A stretch of 45,720 nucleotides of DNA from Actinoplanes utahensis (GTDB lineage Bacteria; Actinomycetota; Actinomycetes; Mycobacteriales; Micromonosporaceae). The number at the start of each line of letters is the position of its first letter. The first letter of the stretch is position 1. Shown piece after piece: positions 16,386 through 24,078 of the stretch. Location: the NCBI RefSeq assembly GCF_016862455.1, contig NZ_BOMZ01000039.1, positions 1 through 45,720 on the forward strand. The letters run 5' to 3'. The position numbers and the translations under genes are program-made. A model generated the notes under the pieces. The model had not been told where the DNA came from, ran no database searches, and saw only the letters and a program-made list of their open reading frames with translations.

Positions 16386-17099
16386 ATGACACTGCGCTAC
16401 CGGCATGTCGATGCGGTGATCACCGATCCGACGCTCCACGTTCGTCGCCGATCTCCTGGAGTCCGATGGCGAGCCGGTGGGTGAACGCGAGATCGGGAAG
16501 TTCCCGGCCAACTACCTCGTCGTCGTCCATGGCGATGCCGCCACGGAATCCGCCGCCGCGGAACGTCTCCCGCAGATAACCGACGAACCAATCGCCGAAC
16601 TGGTCCACCTCGTTACCGACCATTCCGAAGATCCGGAGCGAATCCGGGACCAGATCGCCGCCCAGCTGCCGGACGGTGGCGTCGCCCTCCAGCTCGCCTT
16701 CGTCGTCGGGTCTCGCCGCGCGTGGCCGGACCTCTGGAAGGCCACGATCGACTCCCTCGGTTTCCTCCTCGGCCGCGACGCCGGAGCCGGGCAGTGGAAC
16801 GTCCGCGACGGTCGGATGACCGACCTCGGGCCGCACTGTGTCGTCGACTCGAACGCCCGCAGTCGCGTCGTCGTCGCCATGCGGGCAGGCGCGGTCACCT
16901 CGCCGGCATGGCCGGAGACTTCGGCGGCGGCATGGGCCACGACTCCGCGGATGGGAATGGTTCGGCGATGACGAGGCCGGGTTGTTCCCCGCGATCACGC
17001 CGCCGTGGACGGAGGAGCACTGGTCAACACGGGTATGGCCGAGGCATTCCGAAACCACCGATCACCACCGGATCGCCACGTCCCACACCGGGGGAAGAT
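16386..17099 (+). pseudogene. Frameshifted hypothetical gene
   Basis: Coding-like sequence continues through three changes of frame. ATG 16386 opens MTLRYRHVDAVITDP; the frame then shifts near 16430-16441 to one reading FVADLLESDGEPVGEREIGKF and on to about 16870 (including RRAWPDLWKATIDSLGFLLG). A second frame continues with GHLAGMAGDFGGGMGHDSAD to about 16945, and a third with WEWFGDDEAGLFPAITPPW to about 17010. No single frame contains the whole protein. Third-position GC is high within each piece. The family is not recognised. It looks like a recently inactivated gene; three sequencing errors are less likely. Confidence 0.6.
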
Positions 17100-17170
17100 G
17101 AGGGGGGCAGAACTGGGACAAAAGAATGGCCGTTAGCTGCATTCCTGCAGGTCACGACCATTTTCAGGAA

Positions 17171-17213
17171 GTGCGCCCGAAGGGGCTCGAACTCCTGACC
17201 TCCTGATCTGTAA
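17171..17213 (-). other. 3' half of a tRNA gene, possible attachment-site remnant
   Basis: On the minus strand the sequence reads anticodon-loop-like TTACAG, stem side ATCAGG, variable loop AGGTC, a T arm with TTCGAGC and an acceptor-like CGGGCGCAC. By memory it is closest to the 3' half of an actinobacterial tRNA-Arg(ACG). The 5' half (D arm and 5' acceptor strand) is absent and the T stem has a mismatch, so it cannot be a working tRNA. Such 3' halves are typical leftovers of integrative elements that use tRNA genes as att sites. Confidence 0.5.
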
Positions 17214-17349
17214 TGGTCGGGCCGGTGAGCCGGACGTGCTGGTTCTATCGGTGGGCGTCGATCAGAGATGCCAGGGTGGCGATGAGATGTGCCGAATCTG
17301 ACCGGTTGATCACGGTCTAGCAGTAGCATCGGGACACCTGGAAGCGGCG

Positions 17350-17781
17350 ATGGTGGTCGATATGGATCTGCGGTGGTGGTCGATCGAGGTTCTCGACGGG
17401 ACGCGTTCCTCTGCGGCCCGCTGGCGGGAGTCTCACCAGGAGACGCTGGTCTCGGCAGTCATCGCGTTCGGCGCTCGCGACTGGGACTGGCGGCTGTTCC
17501 GCTGGGGAGTCCTGTTCGAGACAGCGTTTGCCGACGAGTCGGGATGGGCCTCCTTCCGTGAGCTGCCGGCCGTTCGGGCCGCACTGGACGCGGTGCCCGA
17601 TCCGGTCAACGGCCTGCTGATCTATCCAGGCAGGGGCGGCAGTGCGGGCAGCCTCCAGCCCCGCCGGCCCCGCCCCGTCACCGGAGCGGGCGCCGCCGAG
17701 ATCCCTCGCGAGCCGGTGCGGACCCGCGTCACCCTGGCGGTGGCCGAGCCCGTGCCCACGGCAGGCGGTGTCACCGCCTAG
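17350..17781 (+). CDS. Hypothetical protein
   Basis: 143 residues; an equally good start is ATG 17362. The first 80 residues look globular, with many Trp (DLRWWSIEVLDG, GARDWDWRLFRWGVLFE) and ending with GLLIYPGRGGSAG. The last 60 are Pro/Arg/Ala-rich and probably disordered. No membrane segment or signal peptide. I do not recognise the family. Codon use is native. A strong hairpin terminator follows 26 bases after the stop. Confidence 0.65.
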   Translation: MVVDMDLRWWSIEVLDGTRSSAARWRESHQETLVSAVIAFGARDWDWRLFRWGVLFETAFADESGWASFRELPAVRAALDAVPDPVNGLLIYPGRGGSAGSLQPRRPRPVTGAGAAEIPREPVRTRVTLAVAEPVPTAGGVTA

Positions 17782-17807
17782 CCGCTACCAGACCCCCGCC
17801 CCGCCCT

Positions 17808-17844
17808 ACGTCCCCGGCCGCCCGCGGCCGGGGACGTCCTTTTC
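17808..17844 (+). terminator. Intrinsic terminator
   Basis: ACGTCCCCGGCCG (17808-17820) and CGGCCGGGGACGT (17825-17837) form a perfect 13-bp stem with a 4-base loop, followed by CCTTTT. It ends transcription of the hypothetical gene and separates it from the convergent two-component genes. Confidence 0.9.
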
Positions 17845-17867
17845 CGCCGGATGGCGATCCCGGACTT

Positions 17868-17938
17868 CCGTCCGGCGGCGAGCGCCGGACTTCCGTCAAG
17901 TGGCGAGCCCGGACCCTCCGTCAAGTGGCGAGTCCGGA
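17868..17938. repeat. About 25-bp tandem repeats across the response-regulator stop codon
   Basis: CCGTCAAGTGGCGAGCCCGGA (17893-17913) recurs at 17918-17938 with one change; weaker copies with CCGGACTTCCGTC precede them from about 17868. The response-regulator stop (TCA at 17921-17923 on the plus strand) lies in the last copy, so the repeats are copies of the gene's own 3' end. Confidence 0.8.
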
Positions 17939-18277
17939 TCGGAAGGCGAAGACGACGAGCTGGGCGCGGTCACGGGCGCCCAGCTTCACCATGGCACGGC
18001 TCACGTGGGTGCGTGCCGTCGCCGGGCTCACCGCCAGCCGGGCGGCGATCTCATGGTTGGTCAGGCCGTCGGCGGCCAGGGTCGCCTCCAGACCGTCGAT
18101 GCCGGGCATCCGGACGTCCATCAGCACGACGTCCGGTCGTACCCGCTCGGTGATCTCGACGGCGGCCAGCCCGTCCGCCGCCTCGCCGGCGACCCGGAAG
18201 TCGTCCTCGCTGGTCAACAGGGTGCGCAGGCCCAGCCGTACCAGATCCTGGTCGTCGGCGAGCAGAACCGAGATCAT
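17921..18277 (-). CDS. NarL-type response regulator with internal deletion
   Basis: 118 residues instead of about 215. The start MISVLLADDQDLVRLGLRTL and the phospho-Asp motif VVLMDVRMPGIDGLEATL are normal. The sequence then jumps directly to AADGLTNHEIAARLAVSPAT and the end of a LuxR helix-turn-helix (THVSRAMVKLGARDRAQL). About 100 residues are missing in frame: the second half of the receiver, including the switch Thr and conserved Lys, the linker, and the first HTH residues. ATG 18277 overlaps the kinase stop (ATGA). The protein could be inactive, or a small DNA-binding or decoy protein. Confidence 0.8.
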   Translation of the reverse strand: MISVLLADDQDLVRLGLRTLLTSEDDFRVAGEAADGLAAVEITERVRPDVVLMDVRMPGIDGLEATLAADGLTNHEIAARLAVSPATARTHVSRAMVKLGARDRAQLVVFAFRSGLAT

Positions 18278-19395
18278 GCCGGGACCGTCCCGGCGACCGG
18301 AAGCCACGCGTCGACGATGAATCGGGCGCCCGGCGCGGGTCCGGCGGTGACGCGGCCGCCGAGAGCGGCGACGCGCTCGCGCATGCCGGCCAGCCCGGTG
18401 CCGCCGGCGGACGGCGTCACCTCCACGAAGGTGCTGGTCGCCCTGATCCGCAGGGCGCCCGGTTCGGTCGCCAGCACGATGTCGGCCTCCTTCGGGTACG
18501 CGTGTTTGAGCACGTTGGTCAGCGACTCCTGCACCGTCCGGTAGGCGGCCAGCGCGGACTCCGGCGGCACCGCTGCGGGCGTCCCGTCGGTCCGCACCCG
18601 GATCCGCAGCCCGGCCGAGCGCATCCGCTGGTAGAGGGCGTCGAGGTCGGCGATGCCCGGGGTGGAGGCCTGTGACGCGGCCGCCGAACGGAGCATCCCC
18701 AGCGTGGTCCGCAGCTCGTCGAGGGCGTGGGCGCTGGTGCCGCTGATCGCCTCCAGTGACGGGCGGGCCACCTCCGGCTGCTTCGCCAGCACGTGCAGGG
18801 CGATGTCGGCCTGCATCTTGATCGCGGCGAGGCCGTGACCGACGATGTCGTGCACCTCCTGGGCCATCCGCAGCCGTTCCTCCTGGGCGGCGCGTTCGAC
18901 GGCTTCGTGCCGCTCCCGGGCCCTCGATTCGAGGCGGAGGGCGAGCATGCTGCCGATCGCGAACGGCACCACCACCCAGCCGGACGCCGGGAAGATCGCC
19001 AGGAGGTCGCCCGGATCGGCGCCGTCGCCGAGGTCGTGCAGGGCCAGGACCGGGACCGCCAGGCCCGCCGCCAGGACGGCGGGCCGCCAGGCGACGTGCC
19101 GGCCGACGGTGTACGCGGCGACGGCGAACGGGAGGTTGATCGGGCCGAACGGGTAGCCGATCAGCATGTAGGCGAGTGTCACGACGGTGACGGCTGCCAG
19201 CACCGCCCGGGGCGCCGCCCGCCGCCAGGACAGCACGAGCGCGTTCGCGGCGGCCAGCGCGTAGGCGGGCGGGCCGAGCGGGGTGGCCCGCGGCATGTAC
19301 GGCCCGGCCCAGTGCAGCCAGGCCAGCATCAGCGCGCAGAGGAGGAGCGCGCTCAGCGCGTCACGGCCGCGGGGCATGCGTCCACTCTGGCCCAT
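18274..19395 (-). CDS. NarL-family sensor histidine kinase
   Basis: 373 residues. The N-terminal half has five or six membrane helices (about 12-165). A short coiled coil (RLESRARERHEAVERAAQEE) leads to the HisKA_3 dimerisation domain, with phospho-acceptor His in MAQEVHDIVGHGLAAI. The ATPase domain has the N box ESLTNVLKHA and the G2 box GGTGLAGMRERVAALGG. The expected Asp-x-Gly G1 motif is replaced by a stretch reading IRATSTFVEVTPSAGG. That may be a subfamily feature or decay. The partner regulator directly downstream is internally deleted. The signal is unknown. Confidence 0.85.
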   Translation of the reverse strand: MGQSGRMPRGRDALSALLLCALMLAWLHWAGPYMPRATPLGPPAYALAAANALVLSWRRAAPRAVLAAVTVVTLAYMLIGYPFGPINLPFAVAAYTVGRHVAWRPAVLAAGLAVPVLALHDLGDGADPGDLLAIFPASGWVVVPFAIGSMLALRLESRARERHEAVERAAQEERLRMAQEVHDIVGHGLAAIKMQADIALHVLAKQPEVARPSLEAISGTSAHALDELRTTLGMLRSAAASQASTPGIADLDALYQRMRSAGLRIRVRTDGTPAAVPPESALAAYRTVQESLTNVLKHAYPKEADIVLATEPGALRIRATSTFVEVTPSAGGTGLAGMRERVAALGGRVTAGPAPGARFIVDAWLPVAGTVPA

Positions 19396-19514
19396 CCGGC
19401 GGCCCGCTTCGTACGCCCGGGAGCGTAGTTGGGATATGCATTATTCGACACTACTGACGGTTCTCAGTGCGTCACCCTGCGGTGAAGACTGACCGGGACC
19501 GGAAGGAGGCACTC

Positions 19515-20750
19515 ATGGGCAACAGAGCGGTTGTCTATCAGGGGCCTGGACGCGTCGAGGTCCGTGACATCGACTACCCCGGCTACGAGATGAGGGACGG
19601 GCCCGGCGTCAACAAGATGAACGTCGGCCGCCGCACCCCGCACGGCGCGATCCTGAAAACCGTCGTCAGCAACATCTGCGGCAGCGACCAGCACATGGTC
19701 CGCGGGCGCACGACCGCCCCGGAAGGGCTGGTGCTCGGCCACGAGATCACCGGCGAGGTGATCGACGTCGGACCGGACGTCGAATACGTGCGGGTCGGCG
19801 ACATCGTGTCGGTGCCGTTCAACATCTCCTGTGGCAGATGCCGCAACTGCAAGGAACGCAAGACCGGCGTCTGCCTCAACGTCAACCCCGACCGGCCCGG
19901 ATCGGCGTACGGCTACGTCGACATGGGCGGCTGGGTCGGCGGGCAGGCGGAGTACGTGATGGTCCCGTACGCCGACTGGAACCTGCTCCGCTTCCCCGAC
20001 CGCGACCAGGCCCTCGAGAAGATCCTCGACCTCGCCATGCTGAGCGACATCTTCCCGACCGGCTACCACGGTTGTGTGAGCGCGGGCGTGACCACCGGCT
20101 CCACCGTCTACATCGCCGGCGCCGGACCGGTCGGGCTGGCCGCCGCCACCTCGGCGTTCCTCCTCGGCGCCGCCGTCGTCATCGTCGGCGACCTCAACGA
20201 CGAACGGCTCGCCCAGGCCCGCAGCTTCGGGTGCGAGACGATCAACGTGGCCCACGGCGACCCGGCCGAACAGGTCCAGCAGATCCTGGGGCGCGCGGCT
20301 CCCGCGATCGGGCAGCCGCTCGTCGACTCGGCCGTCGACGCGGTCGGGTTCGAGGCCCGCGGGCACGGCCGGGACTCCGGCACCGAGATGCCGGCGACCG
20401 TGCTGAACTCGCTGATGGACGTGACCCGGGCCGGCGGCGCGATCGGCGTCCCCGGCCTGTACGTCACCGGCGACCCCGGCGGCGTCGACGAGGCGGCGAA
20501 GGTCGGCGCGCTGTCGCTGCGCCTCGGCCTCGGCTGGGCGAAGTCACACTCGTTCGTCACCGGTCAGTGCCCGGTGATGAAATACAACCATCAGCTGATG
20601 ATGGCGATCCTGTACGACCGGGTGCACATCGCCCGCAACGTCAACGCCACGGCGATCGCCCTGGACGAGGCCCCGCGCGGCTACCAGGAGTTCGACCAGG
20701 GCACGGCCCGCAAGTACGTGCTGGACCCGCACGGCTACGTCCGCCGCTGA
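19515..20750 (+). CDS. fdhA: Zn-dependent formaldehyde dehydrogenase, glutathione-independent (FdhA type)
   Basis: 411 residues from ATG 19515, preceded by GGAAGGAGGCACTC. A medium-chain dehydrogenase with catalytic-Zn motifs ICGSDQH and GHEITGEV, the structural-Zn four-Cys loop SCGRCRNCKERKTGVC, and an NAD-binding GAGPVGLAAA. The insert VNPDRPGSAYGYVDMGGW and the C-terminal sequence around GQCPVMKYNHQLM match the Pseudomonas putida FdhA type as remembered, which oxidises formaldehyde to formate with tightly bound NAD. It stands alone as a transcription unit, divergent from the histidine kinase gene. Confidence 0.9.
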   Translation: MGNRAVVYQGPGRVEVRDIDYPGYEMRDGPGVNKMNVGRRTPHGAILKTVVSNICGSDQHMVRGRTTAPEGLVLGHEITGEVIDVGPDVEYVRVGDIVSVPFNISCGRCRNCKERKTGVCLNVNPDRPGSAYGYVDMGGWVGGQAEYVMVPYADWNLLRFPDRDQALEKILDLAMLSDIFPTGYHGCVSAGVTTGSTVYIAGAGPVGLAAATSAFLLGAAVVIVGDLNDERLAQARSFGCETINVAHGDPAEQVQQILGRAAPAIGQPLVDSAVDAVGFEARGHGRDSGTEMPATVLNSLMDVTRAGGAIGVPGLYVTGDPGGVDEAAKVGALSLRLGLGWAKSHSFVTGQCPVMKYNHQLMMAILYDRVHIARNVNATAIALDEAPRGYQEFDQGTARKYVLDPHGYVRR

Positions 20751-20753
20751 TTC

Positions 20754-20796
20754 GTGTGTGGAGTTCGGCCATGTGACGAGCCCGAACTCCACACAC
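20754..20796. terminator. 15-bp perfect inverted repeat after fdhA
   Basis: GTGTGTGGAGTTCGG (20754-20768) and CCGAACTCCACACAC (20782-20796) are exact inverse copies separated by 13 bases. They begin 4 bases after the fdhA stop. There is no T tract. It probably terminates transcription, possibly in both directions, and marks one end of the broken oxidoreductase gene. Confidence 0.7.
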
Positions 20797-20844
20797 TCGG
20801 TGATGAGTCGACCCGAAACCCGAACCCCTGCTCCGGTACGACCT

Positions 20845-21060
20845 ACCGGCGGTGGGGTGGCCGACCAGGGTGCCCTCGGTGACGATCAAGCCGATGCCGC
20901 CTTCCGCGCGCCGCCGGTAGTAGACGGCGACCTCGGGTGTGGGCACCCCGCCGGGGGAGCGGAACCGGGTCATCGGCGCCATCACGAACCGGTTCGGCAG
21001 GGCCAGTCCGGCCAGGGTGAACGGCGTGGAGAGATCGAGGGCGGTGGTTGTCGTCGTCAT
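20845..21060 (-). pseudogene. N-terminal fragment of an old-yellow-enzyme oxidoreductase
   Basis: ATG 21060 opens about 70 residues typical of NADH:flavin oxidoreductases: LALPNRFVMAPMTRFRS, TPEVAVYYRRRAEGGIGLI and VTEGTLVGHPTAGR. Similarity then ends and the frame runs into unrelated sequence and the fdhA terminator. Family members have about 360 residues, so four-fifths of the gene is lost, including the substrate His-Asn/His pair. Its promoter palindrome upstream is intact. Confidence 0.8.
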
Positions 21061-21074
21061 GCGGAGACGCTAAG

Positions 21075-21094
21075 ACTTGACACTGGTGTCAAGT
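21075..21094. promoter_or_regulatory. MerR-type operator ACTTGACAC-N2-GTGTCAAGT
   Basis: A perfect 9-bp palindrome with a 2-base centre, 14 bases before the start of the old-yellow-enzyme fragment. TTGACA within it could serve as -35, and TAGCGT lies 6 bases before the ATG. The layout resembles MerR-family sites before flavin oxidoreductases. No MerR gene is in the window. It overlaps the stop codon of the phosphoesterase gene. Confidence 0.65.
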
Positions 21095-23017
21095 GCAAGG
21101 GATGTGAGCGGGGCGACATGCGGTCCGGCCGTCGGTGAGGACGCCGCGGCCGGCGGTGCGGGCGAGGGTGATCCGGTCGATCTCGGTGTACGGCTTCCCG
21201 GTGCCGGGGAGGGCGTCGGCCAGCGTGCGGATCGTCATGGTCGTCGTCTTCCCGGGTTCGGCGGGTTTCACGTCGACGGCGATGAAGGCGTACGCGTCGT
21301 AGCGGACCTGCGACCAGTCCACCGCCTCCGGCACCCGGGTCCCGTTGAGCTGCCCGCCCTTGCCGCGTTTCGCCGGCGTGGCCTTCCAGACGTAACTGTT
21401 GGCCACGGTCTCGGTGGTGTTCTCCGGCTTCTTCGGGCGGTAGCCGCGATACCGTTCGCCTTCGGCGAGGGCCTGCGCCCCGGCCGGTTTCACGCCGTGC
21501 GGTGCGGGCGCCTCGGGTCCGGGCGCCGGCCGGAACGGGTAGCGCGGCCGTCCACCGGATCCGGCGCAGATGTAGGTGACCCCGTCCTCGGCCGGCCGGA
21601 TCGTCGACCCGTCCGGCGCGGACCGGGTCTTCTTGCCGAACCGGATCGGGTCGGTGCGTTCGAACTGGTGGTTGTGCCCCTGCACGGCCAGGTCGACGCG
21701 GTACCGGGAGAACAGCGGGTCGAGCGCGTCGCGTACCCCGCCGTCGGAGGCATGGTTGTGCGACGTCGCGTACGCGCAGTGGTGGAAGAACGCCACGATG
21801 AAGTCGACGGCCGTCCCGGACCGCCACTGCTTCAGCGCCGATTCCACCCACCGCACCTGGGCGCCGCGCGAGTACCCGGTGTTGGTCTGCAGCTCGGCCG
21901 ACAGCTCGTTGGCGTCGATCGAGATGAAGCCGACGTTGGCGTACGTGAACCGGTAGACCGACGGGCAGCCGGACGGCCCGTTGGCGGGCATGTCGAGTCT
22001 GGTCACATGGCCGCCGTACCCGTGTGTCCCGTGGATGGGTTCCATGTCGTGGTTGCCGGTGGCGAACATCCACGGCGTGTACGCGGCCTGCGGTTCGATC
22101 TGGTTGAGGAAGACGTCCCAGACGTACGGGTTGAACAGGCTCGTCCCCGGCGGCGCGGTGCGGGACATGGCCATGGTGTCGTCGGCGGGCAGGCCGGAGC
22201 CGGACGGGTTGGCGTAGCAGATGTCCCCGGCGAGCAGCGTGAACACCGGTTTCTGCGTGCCCATGAGGCCGGTCTGGGTGACGGCCGGCCACGGGTCGGT
22301 CCCGGTGGCCCCGGCGACCGGGTCGGTGCCGAGGTAGGAGTTGTTGTCGAACACCCCGGCCGGCCACTTCCCGCCGTCGCGGAGCACGGCGGCGGGCTGC
22401 TGATGCCAGGAGTGTTTCGGGTCGGTGGGCGCGGTGTGCGTGCCGACGTCGGCGAACGCGGTGAAGGTGAACGGCCCGGCGACGGCGGCGGCGGGCGCGG
22501 CGGTGAAGTGGGCGTCGCCGGTGACGGTGCCGTCGGACAGCCGGATCCGGTAGTGGTGCACGGCGCCCGGTGTCAGGTCGCCGAGCACCGCCTTGACGTA
22601 GAACTGGCTGCACACCGGCCCGCCGGCGATGGCGTCGGAGCCGCTCAGGTGCCGGATCTCCGCGTCGTGCCGGGTGCCGTACTCGCCGGGCGCCCGGCCC
22701 ACCTCGACGACCGCGCGCAGATTCTTCGGCAGGGCGCCGGTGCTGCTGACCAGTTGGGCGGTGACGGCCATCGCGGCGCGGAGCCCGCCGTCGCCGCCGG
22801 GCAGGAACGACAGGTGCCGCCCGGAGATCACCACCCCGGCCCGGCCGGGCTTGCCTCCGGCGGCGGCGAACGCGGCCCCGGCGAGCCGGAACTGCGCGTA
22901 CGCCAGCCCGCCGGCGCCCGCGGTCACCGCCTGCAACGCCGTGCGGCGGCTGATCCGGTGCCGGTTCAGCAGGTGCGTGTTCCGCTCGGCGTACTCGTCA
23001 ACGGTGATCGGTCCCAT
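21089..23017 (-). CDS. Tat-exported purple-acid-phosphatase-like metallophosphoesterase
   Basis: 642 residues from ATG 23017 (a start 9 bases upstream is possible). A twin-arginine signal (RISRRTALQAVTAGAGG) is followed by a fibronectin-like N-terminal domain and a calcineurin-like phosphoesterase domain. Metal ligands occur in order: FADVG, LAGDICYAN, TGNHDME, FFHHCAY and VQGHNHQFER. The enzyme should act outside the membrane on a phosphomonoester or diester. It lies 21 bases after the FemAB-like gene and is apparently the last gene of the polysaccharide operon. It could remove phosphate from a lipid carrier or polymer, or scavenge phosphate; the first is inferred only from context. Confidence 0.85.
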   Translation of the reverse strand: MGPITVDEYAERNTHLLNRHRISRRTALQAVTAGAGGLAYAQFRLAGAAFAAAGGKPGRAGVVISGRHLSFLPGGDGGLRAAMAVTAQLVSSTGALPKNLRAVVEVGRAPGEYGTRHDAEIRHLSGSDAIAGGPVCSQFYVKAVLGDLTPGAVHHYRIRLSDGTVTGDAHFTAAPAAAVAGPFTFTAFADVGTHTAPTDPKHSWHQQPAAVLRDGGKWPAGVFDNNSYLGTDPVAGATGTDPWPAVTQTGLMGTQKPVFTLLAGDICYANPSGSGLPADDTMAMSRTAPPGTSLFNPYVWDVFLNQIEPQAAYTPWMFATGNHDMEPIHGTHGYGGHVTRLDMPANGPSGCPSVYRFTYANVGFISIDANELSAELQTNTGYSRGAQVRWVESALKQWRSGTAVDFIVAFFHHCAYATSHNHASDGGVRDALDPLFSRYRVDLAVQGHNHQFERTDPIRFGKKTRSAPDGSTIRPAEDGVTYICAGSGGRPRYPFRPAPGPEAPAPHGVKPAGAQALAEGERYRGYRPKKPENTTETVANSYVWKATPAKRGKGGQLNGTRVPEAVDWSQVRYDAYAFIAVDVKPAEPGKTTTMTIRTLADALPGTGKPYTEIDRITLARTAGRGVLTDGRTACRPAHIPCT

Positions 23018-23038
23018 GAAGAGCAAAATACGGCAATT

Positions 23039-24052
23039 TCACCGGTACGGAGGGAATCGTCCTGACATCGTCTCGGCCGTGGGCGTACCCGCGAGCTTCT
23101 CGAAGGCGAGCGGATCGCTCACCACCCGCCAGGTGTGGAAGTCCTGCCGCCCCGCCGCGAACGCGGCCTTGTACCGGAACAGCGAGTCGTCCGCCCCGCC
23201 CACCCCGCCGCCGATGTGGTGGACCAGGTGCCCGCGCTCCCGCCCCCACAGCCGTACCTCGTGGTAGAGCAGCTTGTCCGCCCACCAGATCTGCCCGTCC
23301 CGGGTGGACTGCAGATGCGTCTGCATGATCCCGCGATAGGCGAAGAACAGGTTCCCGCCCAGCATCTCGCCGTCCCGGACCGCCGCCGCCAGGTGCAGGT
23401 GCTCCCCGACCGCCGCCCGCAGCCGCCGGAAGTGCTCCAGGTCGAAGAAGTAGAAGCCGGTCGCCCCGACCCGCCGCATCGTCGCGTGATAGGTGCCCAC
23501 CCACTCCTCGAGCCGGTCCCAGTCGTCGAAGACGATCTCCACCCCGGCCCGCCGCGCCTTGTTGATCTGGTTGCGGTGGGTGCGGCCGGTGTCACGCCAC
23601 AACTCGTCCGGGGTGAGGGTGAGGTCGGCCGACACCGTCTCGCCGTGCCGCACCACGGTCCCGGCCTCCGCCAGGGCCGGGGTGGCGACCGGCAGCAGCG
23701 GGTGCAGCCGGGCGAACACGGTGACCACGTCGTGGGTGCACAGCAGCGCCGCCATGTGCCGGACCGCCCGCGTCCAGAACCCGGTGTCGGTGGGCGGGAC
23801 GTCGCTGACCGGCCCGGGGTAGCCGTACGGGGAGACCGCGTCCCGTAACCCGGTTCCCGGGATCGGCCGCAGCACCAGGGGCAACAGGAACACCTGGCCC
23901 ATCTCGTCGTACCGGAACGCGACCGGCTCACCTTCGGAGAGGTGGGCGTCGAGGGTCACGTACCCGGGAAGGTGGTAGACGTCGTGGTGGACGCGCCGTA
24001 ACGCGTCCGCCCACGCCGGGTCGCCGGGTTCGAGCAGGGCGCCTTCGGCCAT
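23039..24052 (-). CDS. FemAB-like GNAT-fold acyl/aminoacyl transferase (copy 1)
   Basis: 337 residues in the double-GNAT arrangement of the FemAB/BioF2-like superfamily. Motifs: SPYGYPGPVSD (about 74-84), HGETVSADLTLTPDELW, RTHRNQINKARRAGVEI, MRRVGATGFYFFDLEHF, GGNLFFAYRGIMQTHLQST and VHHIGGGVGGADDSLFRYKAAF. These proteins transfer amino acids from tRNA or acyl groups to cell-wall or polysaccharide acceptors, and several occur in exopolysaccharide loci. It is clearly paralogous to the protein at 25322-26344, with the same motifs in the same order. The substrate is unknown. Confidence 0.82.
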   Translation of the reverse strand: MAEGALLEPGDPAWADALRRVHHDVYHLPGYVTLDAHLSEGEPVAFRYDEMGQVFLLPLVLRPIPGTGLRDAVSPYGYPGPVSDVPPTDTGFWTRAVRHMAALLCTHDVVTVFARLHPLLPVATPALAEAGTVVRHGETVSADLTLTPDELWRDTGRTHRNQINKARRAGVEIVFDDWDRLEEWVGTYHATMRRVGATGFYFFDLEHFRRLRAAVGEHLHLAAAVRDGEMLGGNLFFAYRGIMQTHLQSTRDGQIWWADKLLYHEVRLWGRERGHLVHHIGGGVGGADDSLFRYKAAFAAGRQDFHTWRVVSDPLAFEKLAGTPTAETMSGRFPPYR

Positions 24053-24078
24053 CGGTCATCCCTTTCACTGTTCGGTTG

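Noticed and set aside
16420..17058. A minus-strand frame of 212 codons over the frameshifted hypothetical gene
   Set aside because: The plus-strand pieces have coding-like third positions and plausible protein sequence. The minus frame is Arg/Asp/Gly-rich in the pattern of an antisense shadow.
17171..17213. A functional tRNA gene
   Set aside because: Only the 3' half is present; no D arm or matching 5' acceptor strand is found, and the T stem has a mismatch.
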